Notes under the pieces: generated by a model
The model's database searches: none
Told to the model about the DNA's origin: nothing
The model's input: the letters and a program-made list of their open reading frames with translations, nothing else
Translations under genes and position numbers: made by a program
Source of the DNA: Verrucomicrobiales bacterium
GTDB lineage: Bacteria; Verrucomicrobiota; Verrucomicrobiia; Limisphaerales; UBA11358
Length of the DNA: 64,000 nucleotides
Direction of reading: 5' to 3'
Assembly (NCBI GenBank): GCA_028712475.1
Contig: JAQTQB010000002.1
Span: 62,001-126,000 of the forward strand
In this document: one piece after another, positions 57,676 to 64,000 of the stretch
Position numbering within the stretch: the first letter of the stretch is position 1
How the letters are laid out: each line of letters begins with the position of its first letter

Positions 57676-59475
57676 ATGAATCCAATCCTCAACATCGCCG
57701 CCTACAAGTTTATTGCGCTGCCGGAACTGCGTTCGCTGCGCGCCCGGCTGCTGGCGTTGTGCAAAAGCTGGGAACTCAAGGGCACGATTCTTTTGAGCGC
57801 GGAGGGCATCAACCTTTTCGTCGCCGGCGAGCGGGAGAAAGTTGACCTGCTGCTCACGGAATTGCGCCGCTTGCCCGGTCTGGAGGATTTGTCGCCGAAA
57901 ATCAGCGAGACGGAACACCAGCCGTTCACGAAGATGCTGGTGCGGATCAAGAAGGAGATCATCGCGTTCGGCGTTGAAGGCATCGAGCCGGGCAAACGCA
58001 CGTCGCCCAAACTCGCGGCGAAGGATTTGAAACGGTGGCTGGACGAAGGCCGCCCGTTGACGCTGCTCGACACGCGCAATGATTACGAGGTGAAGCTCGG
58101 CACATTCAAGAACGCGCTGCCGATTGGCGTGGAGCATTTCCGCGATTTTCCCGACGCGGTGCGCAAACTCCCGCCGCAACTGAAAGAGCAGCCCATCGTC
58201 ATGTTTTGCACCGGCGGCATACGGTGTGAAAAGGCCGGGCCGTTCATGGAGCGCGAGGGGTTCAAACAAATTTTCCAACTCGATGGCGGCATCCTGAAAT
58301 ATTTCGAGGAATGTGGCGGGGCGCATTACGACGGCGAATGTTTTGTGTTCGACCAGCGCGTGGGCCTTGACCCCAGCTTGCAGGAGACGGAATCCACGCA
58401 ATGTTTCCGCTGCCAGACGCCGTTGAGCGAGGCAGATCAGGAGGACAAGCGCCACGTCCCCGGTCAATCATGTCCGTATTGTTTCAAGACGCCCGCCGAG
58501 CAGATGGCGTTCAACATCGCGCAACGTCACGAAGCGATCCGCCGCGTCACCACGCCGCTGCCGGGCAGCGAGCCGCGCGAGAATTACAAATCCATCAACG
58601 TCCCCCAAGGCTGCGACGGCACGACGTTGCTGGAGGCGCTTTGCCTCGTGGTGAAAGAGGTGCCGCGCGCGTATTGGGAAAATGAGTGTGCGCACGGTCT
58701 GGTGGTGAACTTGCAGCGCGAACCGGTGGCCGCCACGCAAATCGTCCGCGCCGGTGAGCGTTACCGGCACCTGTTTCCCAACGTGACCGAGCCAGACGTG
58801 AACGGGCGGATAGAAATTTTGCACGAGGACGAGGCGTTGATTGTGGTCAACAAACCTGCGCCGTTGCCGATGCACGCGGGCGGGCGGTTCTATCGCAACA
58901 CGCTCCGTCACATCCTTAGTCTTGTTTACCACCCGCAGCGACCGCATCCGGCACATCGGCTCGACGCGAACACGACGGGGATCGTGCTGGTCACGCGCAC
59001 ACAGCATTTCGCCGGACGGCTGCAGCCGCAATTCGCGCGCGGCACGGTGGAGAAACTTTATCTCGTCCGCGTGCAAGGACAGCCGCCGGCAGATGTGTTC
59101 TGTTGCGACGCGCCCATCAGTGCGAAGTCCGGCGAACTGGGTTCACGCACGGTGGATGAAGAATCAGGGAATGACGCGCGCACGGAATTTCGCGTGCTGA
59201 AAAGAAACGCCCACGGCACGGCGTTGCTGGAAGCGCGGCCGTTGACCGGGCGCACGAACCAAATCCGCGTGCATCTCTGGCATCTCGGTTTTCCCGTGTG
59301 CGGCGATCCGGTTTATCTGCCCGGCAAGAAAATCGGCGACACGCAGACACTGGCTGTCGGTGATTCCCCGCTTTGTTTGCACGCCTGGCAGATCAAATTT
59401 TTGCATCCGCTGACCAGGCTGCCGTCGCATTTCACCGCGCCGCCGCCGGATTGGGCCGGGGATTTTGCGAAGTGA
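57676..59475 (+). CDS. TrhO (rhodanese, tRNA U34 hydroxylase)-RluA pseudouridine synthase fusion
   Basis: KFIALPELRSLRARLLALCKSWELKGTILLSAEGIN...PIVMFCTGGIRCEKA...; then HRLDANTTGIVLVTRT...PLTGRTNQIRVHLWHLGFPVCGDPVY. Confidence 0.9.
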   Translation: MNPILNIAAYKFIALPELRSLRARLLALCKSWELKGTILLSAEGINLFVAGEREKVDLLLTELRRLPGLEDLSPKISETEHQPFTKMLVRIKKEIIAFGVEGIEPGKRTSPKLAAKDLKRWLDEGRPLTLLDTRNDYEVKLGTFKNALPIGVEHFRDFPDAVRKLPPQLKEQPIVMFCTGGIRCEKAGPFMEREGFKQIFQLDGGILKYFEECGGAHYDGECFVFDQRVGLDPSLQETESTQCFRCQTPLSEADQEDKRHVPGQSCPYCFKTPAEQMAFNIAQRHEAIRRVTTPLPGSEPRENYKSINVPQGCDGTTLLEALCLVVKEVPRAYWENECAHGLVVNLQREPVAATQIVRAGERYRHLFPNVTEPDVNGRIEILHEDEALIVVNKPAPLPMHAGGRFYRNTLRHILSLVYHPQRPHPAHRLDANTTGIVLVTRTQHFAGRLQPQFARGTVEKLYLVRVQGQPPADVFCCDAPISAKSGELGSRTVDEESGNDARTEFRVLKRNAHGTALLEARPLTGRTNQIRVHLWHLGFPVCGDPVYLPGKKIGDTQTLAVGDSPLCLHAWQIKFLHPLTRLPSHFTAPPPDWAGDFAK

Positions 59476-59478
59476 TAA

Positions 59479-60030
59479 TCACTGCCGCGAGACGAACGGA
59501 TTTCCCTTGATGTAAAACCGCAGATGCCGTTTCGCCCAATGCTTCGCGTAGTCCACGCCGATGCGCGGGCGTTTGACGGTGAGGAACGGCTCAACTTCTT
59601 CTGGTGCGCCTATGAAGAAATCGTCGCTCAACAAATCATGTTCGTTCAGCCGCCGGTCAATTTCCATGGCGCGGCAGAGCAGTCCCGGGCCTTGTGTCCG
59701 CCCCTCGACATTTTCCACCGGCTCAATGGCGCGCAGCAAAACCGCCGAAGCATGGCCTTCGCGCTCGGTCACGACATTCATGCAATGATGCATTCCGTAG
59801 ATGAGATAAACGTAAGCGTGACCCGGCGGGCCAAACATGGTTTTGGTGCGCTCCGTCCGTCCTTTGGCCGAGTGCGCGGCGAGGTCGTGCGGGCCGAGGT
59901 AAGCTTCGACTTCGACGATTTTGCCGACGCGTTTCACGCCGCATGACTGGTGGACGAGAAGTTTTCCGAGCAATTCACGGGCGACAACAATCGTGTCCCG
60001 GTCGTAAAATGAGCGCGCCAGCTTTCGCAT
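59479..60030 (-). CDS. DNA-3-methyladenine glycosylase (AAG family)
   Basis: FYDRDTIVVARELLGKLLVH...IVEVEAYLGPHDLAAHSAKGRTERTKTMFGPPGHAYVYLIYGMHHCMNVVTE. Confidence 0.93.
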   Translation of the reverse strand: MRKLARSFYDRDTIVVARELLGKLLVHQSCGVKRVGKIVEVEAYLGPHDLAAHSAKGRTERTKTMFGPPGHAYVYLIYGMHHCMNVVTEREGHASAVLLRAIEPVENVEGRTQGPGLLCRAMEIDRRLNEHDLLSDDFFIGAPEEVEPFLTVKRPRIGVDYAKHWAKRHLRFYIKGNPFVSRQ

Positions 60031-60229
60031 GGCGGGAGGGTAGCAGATTGCCGCCAAAGAAAAACCTTGCTATTCCGCCGCCATAATCTATTCTTCACCC
60101 ATCTGTTAGATAGCTTGTCAGTCCCACGGCATGGTAAATCTTCAAGTGAACTTGGTTCAGTGATGATTTGAAATCCGAAAGTCGGAAACAGTCTGGTGAG
60201 TGCAGTGTTAGTCGGACAGTAAAACATCA

Positions 60230-60556
60230 ATGAGCAATAAATTATTCGTAGGAAATCTTTCCTTCAATACCACTGAAAACGACCTGCAGGACGCCTTTGC
60301 GGCGCACGGCACGGTCACGGAAACCAACCTGATGATGGACCGCATGAGCGGCCGTCCGCGCGGTTTCGGTTTCATCACCATGAGCACGGCGGAAGAAGCG
60401 CAGAAAGCCATTGCCGCCCTGAACGGCGCGCAGTTGGACGGTCGCGCCCTCACCGTTAACATTGCCAAGCCGCGTGAAGAGCGTGCGCCCGGCGGCGGCG
60501 GCGGCGGTCGTCGTGAATACGGCGGCGGCGGCGCGGGTCGTCGTGAACGCTATTAA
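60230..60556 (+). CDS. RRM RNA-binding protein with Gly-rich tail
   Basis: [29 protein letters not shown]...RGFGFITM...[14 protein letters not shown]. Confidence 0.94.
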   Translation: MSNKLFVGNLSFNTTENDLQDAFAAHGTVTETNLMMDRMSGRPRGFGFITMSTAEEAQKAIAALNGAQLDGRALTVNIAKPREERAPGGGGGGRREYGGGGAGRRERY

Positions 60557-60577
60557 TAATAGTCGTTAAGTTTTCAG

Positions 60578-60612
60578 AGCGGGGCTTGGGTAAAACCAAG
60601 CCCCGCTTTTTT
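60578..60612 (+). terminator. rho-independent terminator
   Basis: agcggggcttgg-gtaaaa-ccaagccccgct-ttttt, 12-bp stem with T tract. Confidence 0.92.
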
Positions 60613-60698
60613 GTGGTTATTGCGCCAGCCTGTTTCGGTTTGCGGTTCAGGTTTGACAGCGCACGAAATGTCCGCAAAATATGAGACCGTTTTCGGTG

Positions 60699-60773
<75 letters not shown>

Positions 60774-60835
60774 CTTGAACGTGCGCTTCAAATTAGCAGG
60801 ACAAGAAGTTTTATTTCATTCACCATAAAAAACGT

Positions 60836-62476
60836 ATGGCACTCTCACCTCTCGCAGGCAGACCGGCACCCAAATCCATGCTGGTGGATCTGGCGCGGCT
60901 CGAACGCGATTACTACGAACGCACGCCCGACGTGGCCGACCCGACCCAACTGGTCAGCTTCGGCACGAGCGGGCATCGCGGCTCGTCGTTGCACGGCACG
61001 TTCACCGAGGCGCACATTCTCGCCATCACGCAGGCGATTTGCGATTACCGTTGCAGCCACGGCACCGATGGCCCGCTCCAGATGGGCAAGGACACGCACG
61101 CGTTGTCGTCGCCGGCGCAGCGCACCGCGCTCGAAGTCCTTGCGGCCAACGATGTCGAGACGGTCATCCAGCGCGACGATGGCGTGACGCCGACGCCGGT
61201 GATTTCGCGCGCCATCATTGTTCACAATCGCGGACGAACAACCGGCCTCGCGGATGGCATCGTGATCACGCCTTCGCACAATCCGCCGGAAGATGGCGGC
61301 TTCAAATATAATCCGGTTAACGGCGGCCCCGCCGACACCGACGTGACCAAATGGGTGCAGGACCGCGCGAACGAACTGTTGCGCGGAAACAATTCCGGCG
61401 TGAAGCGCGTGTCGTTCGCTGCCGCGCTCAAGGCCGCGACCACGCATCAGGAAGATTTTATTCTGCCCTACGTCGAGGATTTGAAAAACGTCGTGGACAT
61501 GGACGCCATCCGCGCCGCTGGTTTGAAGCTGGGCGTGGATCCGCTGGGGGGTGCCGCCCTGCCCTGCTGGGAACCGATAAACTCGATTTACAAAGTGGAC
61601 ATCACGGTCGTGAATCCAAAGCTTGATCCGACGTTCTCGTTCATGACGGTGGATCACGACGGGAAAATCCGCATGGACTGCTCCAGTCCATATGCGATGG
61701 CCAGCCTTGTCAGCCTCAAAGACAAATTCCGCCTCGCGTTTGCCAATGATCCCGACTCCGACCGGCATGGAATCGTCACGCCGTCGGCAGGGTTGATGAA
61801 CCCGAATCATTATCTCGCGGTGGCCATTGGTTATCTGCTGACGCACCGTCCGCAGTGGCCGGCGAACGTGGCGATCGGCAAGACGCTCGTGAGCAGCAGC
61901 ATGATTGATCGCGTGGTGAACAAGCTGGGCCGGCGGCTGTGCGAAACGCCGGTGGGCTTCAAATGGTTTGCGCCGGGATTGTTCGACGGTTCGTTTGGGT
62001 TCGGCGGCGAGGAAAGCGCCGGTGCAAGTTTTCTGCGGCACGACGGCACGGTGTGGACGACCGACAAGGACGGCCCGATCATGAACCTGCTCGCGGCGGA
62101 GATCACCGCCGTCACCGGCAAAGATCCGGGCGAACATTTCCGCGAACTGACGGCGGAATTCGGCACGCCCTATTACACGCGCATTGACGCGGCGGCGACG
62201 CCGGAACAGAAGGCGAAGCTGTCCAAACTTTCGCCCGAAGCCGTAAAGGAATCGAAGCTGGCGGGCGATGCCATCACCGCCAAACTGACGCGCGCGCCGG
62301 GCAACAACGCCGCCATCGGCGGTTTGAAAGTCGTGACGGCGAGCGGATGGTTCGCGGCGCGTCCGTCCGGCACGGAAAACATCTGCAAGATTTACGCGGA
62401 GAGTTTCAAGGACGAGGCGCACTTGAATGCCATCGTGAAAGAGGCGCAGGAGATTGTCAGCAACGCGCTCGGTTGA
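60836..62476 (+). CDS. pgm: phosphoglucomutase (alpha-D-glucose phosphate-specific)
   Basis: [20 protein letters not shown]...[17 protein letters not shown]...[11 protein letters not shown]...[17 protein letters not shown]. Confidence 0.95.
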   Translation: MALSPLAGRPAPKSMLVDLARLERDYYERTPDVADPTQLVSFGTSGHRGSSLHGTFTEAHILAITQAICDYRCSHGTDGPLQMGKDTHALSSPAQRTALEVLAANDVETVIQRDDGVTPTPVISRAIIVHNRGRTTGLADGIVITPSHNPPEDGGFKYNPVNGGPADTDVTKWVQDRANELLRGNNSGVKRVSFAAALKAATTHQEDFILPYVEDLKNVVDMDAIRAAGLKLGVDPLGGAALPCWEPINSIYKVDITVVNPKLDPTFSFMTVDHDGKIRMDCSSPYAMASLVSLKDKFRLAFANDPDSDRHGIVTPSAGLMNPNHYLAVAIGYLLTHRPQWPANVAIGKTLVSSSMIDRVVNKLGRRLCETPVGFKWFAPGLFDGSFGFGGEESAGASFLRHDGTVWTTDKDGPIMNLLAAEITAVTGKDPGEHFRELTAEFGTPYYTRIDAAATPEQKAKLSKLSPEAVKESKLAGDAITAKLTRAPGNNAAIGGLKVVTASGWFAARPSGTENICKIYAESFKDEAHLNAIVKEAQEIVSNALG

Positions 62477-62650
62477 AGTCCGGCTGCCACGCGGAATTTT
62501 TTGATAAGCAGCCGGTTCTGGAGATTGTTTTTTTCTTGCACCGAAACGGGAAAAGCTGTCGAATCGGTTCAATAACTTTTTGGCAATCCGTCAGGTGATG
62601 GATTGCGAATTGCCAGTTGCAGGGGGCAAAAATCAAAACCAAGGAATAAA

Positions 62651-64000
62651 ATGAAAACAACCAATAATACGCTGTTGCGCGGAATGCTCGCTGCCACCGT
62701 CGTGGCCGGCATGTCTTCCGCCAGCGCACAAATCCAAACCACGGGCACACCGGGTTCGCCCGGCGCCACCACCACCATCAGCGGCAAGCAACTGCCCGCG
62801 CCCGATCCGAAGTTCGGCGGCGTGATCAAGGAAACCGCGCAACAGTCCAAGGCGTGGTGGGCGCCGCGCATCGTGCCGCCCAAGGGCGCGCCCAACGTCC
62901 TGCTCATCATGACGGACGACGCCGGTTACGGCGTGTCGAGCACCTTTGGTGGCGTCATCCCGACACCGGCCATGGACCGGATCGCGACGAATGGTCTGCG
63001 TTACACGCAGATGCATTCCACCGCGCTGTGTTCGCCCACGCGTGCCGCGTTGATCACGGGACGCAACCATCACTCGGTCGGGTTTGGTGTCGTCTCCGAA
63101 ATCTCCACCGGCTTCCCCGGCTACAACAGCGTCATCACCAAGGACAAGGCCACGATCGGCCGCATCCTCAAGGATAACGGTTACCGCACGGCCTGGTTCG
63201 GCAAGGAACACAACACGCCTTCGTATCAAACCAGCCAGAACGGACCGTTCGACCAGTGGCCCATCGGCATGGGCTTCGAATACTTCTACGGCTTCATGGG
63301 CGGCGACACCAGCCAGTGGCAGCCGAATCTCTTCCGCAACACGACGCAAATCTTCCCGTTCGAGGGCAAGGCGCCGGGCACTTGGAACCTGACCACGGCG
63401 ATGGCCGACGATGCGATTGATTACATGAACCGAATCAACGCGTTGAATCCTGATCAGCCGTTCTTCATTCATTATACGCCCGGCGGCACGCATGCGCCGC
63501 ATCATCCGACCAAGGAATGGGTGGACAAAATCAGCGCCCTGCACCTGTTCGACAAGGGCTGGAACGATCTGCGCGATCAAATTTTCGCCAACCAGAAAAA
63601 GCTTGGTGTCATTCCGCCCGACACGCAGCTGACGCCGTGGCCCAAGGACCTGCTCAAGGACTGGGACCATCTCAACGCCGACGAGAAAAAGATGTTCATC
63701 CGTCAGGCGGATGTGTTCGCCGCTTACGTGGCTTACACCGACGATGAAATTGGCCGTGTCATCCAGGCGGTTGACGACATGGGCAAGCTCGACAACACGC
63801 TCATCATCTACATCTGCGGTGACAACGGCACCAGCTCCGAGGGCACGGTGGTGGGCACGCCCAACGAGATCGCGATGTTCAACGGCGCCGTAGTGCCCGT
63901 GGAAGATCAGCTCAAATATTTTTACGATGTATGGGGCACGGAAAAAACCTACAACCACATGGCCGTCGGCTGGGCCTGGGCGTTTGATACGCCGTTCCCG
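62651..64000 (+). CDS. arylsulfatase-type sulfatase, exported (3' truncated)
   Basis: Signal peptide; PNVLLIMTDDAGYGV...CSPTRAALITGR formylglycine motif. Confidence 0.92.
   Translation, partial: MKTTNNTLLRGMLAATVVAGMSSASAQIQTTGTPGSPGATTTISGKQLPAPDPKFGGVIKETAQQSKAWWAPRIVPPKGAPNVLLIMTDDAGYGVSSTFGGVIPTPAMDRIATNGLRYTQMHSTALCSPTRAALITGRNHHSVGFGVVSEISTGFPGYNSVITKDKATIGRILKDNGYRTAWFGKEHNTPSYQTSQNGPFDQWPIGMGFEYFYGFMGGDTSQWQPNLFRNTTQIFPFEGKAPGTWNLTTAMADDAIDYMNRINALNPDQPFFIHYTPGGTHAPHHPTKEWVDKISALHLFDKGWNDLRDQIFANQKKLGVIPPDTQLTPWPKDLLKDWDHLNADEKKMFIRQADVFAAYVAYTDDEIGRVIQAVDDMGKLDNTLIIYICGDNGTSSEGTVVGTPNEIAMFNGAVVPVEDQLKYFYDVWGTEKTYNHMAVGWAWAFDTPFP

Noticed and set aside
60845-62572. 575-aa minus-strand ORF
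   Set aside because: Antisense shadow of pgm
62633-63958. 441-aa minus-strand ORF
   Set aside because: Antisense shadow of the sulfatase gene

Overview
The window looks like a high-GC Verrucomicrobia-type chromosome. Most of it is ordinary housekeeping content: glnS, purN, hisG, trxB, malic enzyme, kdsB, pyrG, folC, sdhCAB, uxaE/uxaC, ftsK, pgsA, apgM, ygfZ, pgm and a truncated sulfatase. Two accessory regions stand out. (1) 24118-37531 is a ~13.4 kb element integrated in a tRNA-Val(GAC) gene. It has a 19-bp att core, a tyrosine integrase, an A32/HerA-like ATPase, a 321-aa putative double-jelly-roll capsid protein, a string of small C-terminally anchored membrane proteins, a beta-helix spike candidate and a possible lysis module, with no recognisable terminase, portal or tail gene. 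I read it as a temperate, tailless, membrane-containing phage. Its putative ribbon-helix-helix repressor gene runs through the att core, so integration versus excision would switch the protein between 86 and 163 aa; the order repressor-attP-integrase resembles mycobacteriophage integration-dependent immunity. A wHTH putative replication gene contains six perfect 24-bp repeats that could be origin iterons. (2) 51517-55890 is a lower-GC, tightly packed three-gene operon (DUF2130 nuclease-like protein, OLD-like ATPase/TOPRIM, SAP-SHOCT protein). It is followed by a truncated LysR fragment and a VapBC-like pair, and is a candidate undescribed defence system. Several families of palindromic repeats also occur, some inserted in frame in host genes, and one RAYT-type transposase gene is bracketed by its likely REP hairpins. 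All family names come from reading the sequence; no searches were run.
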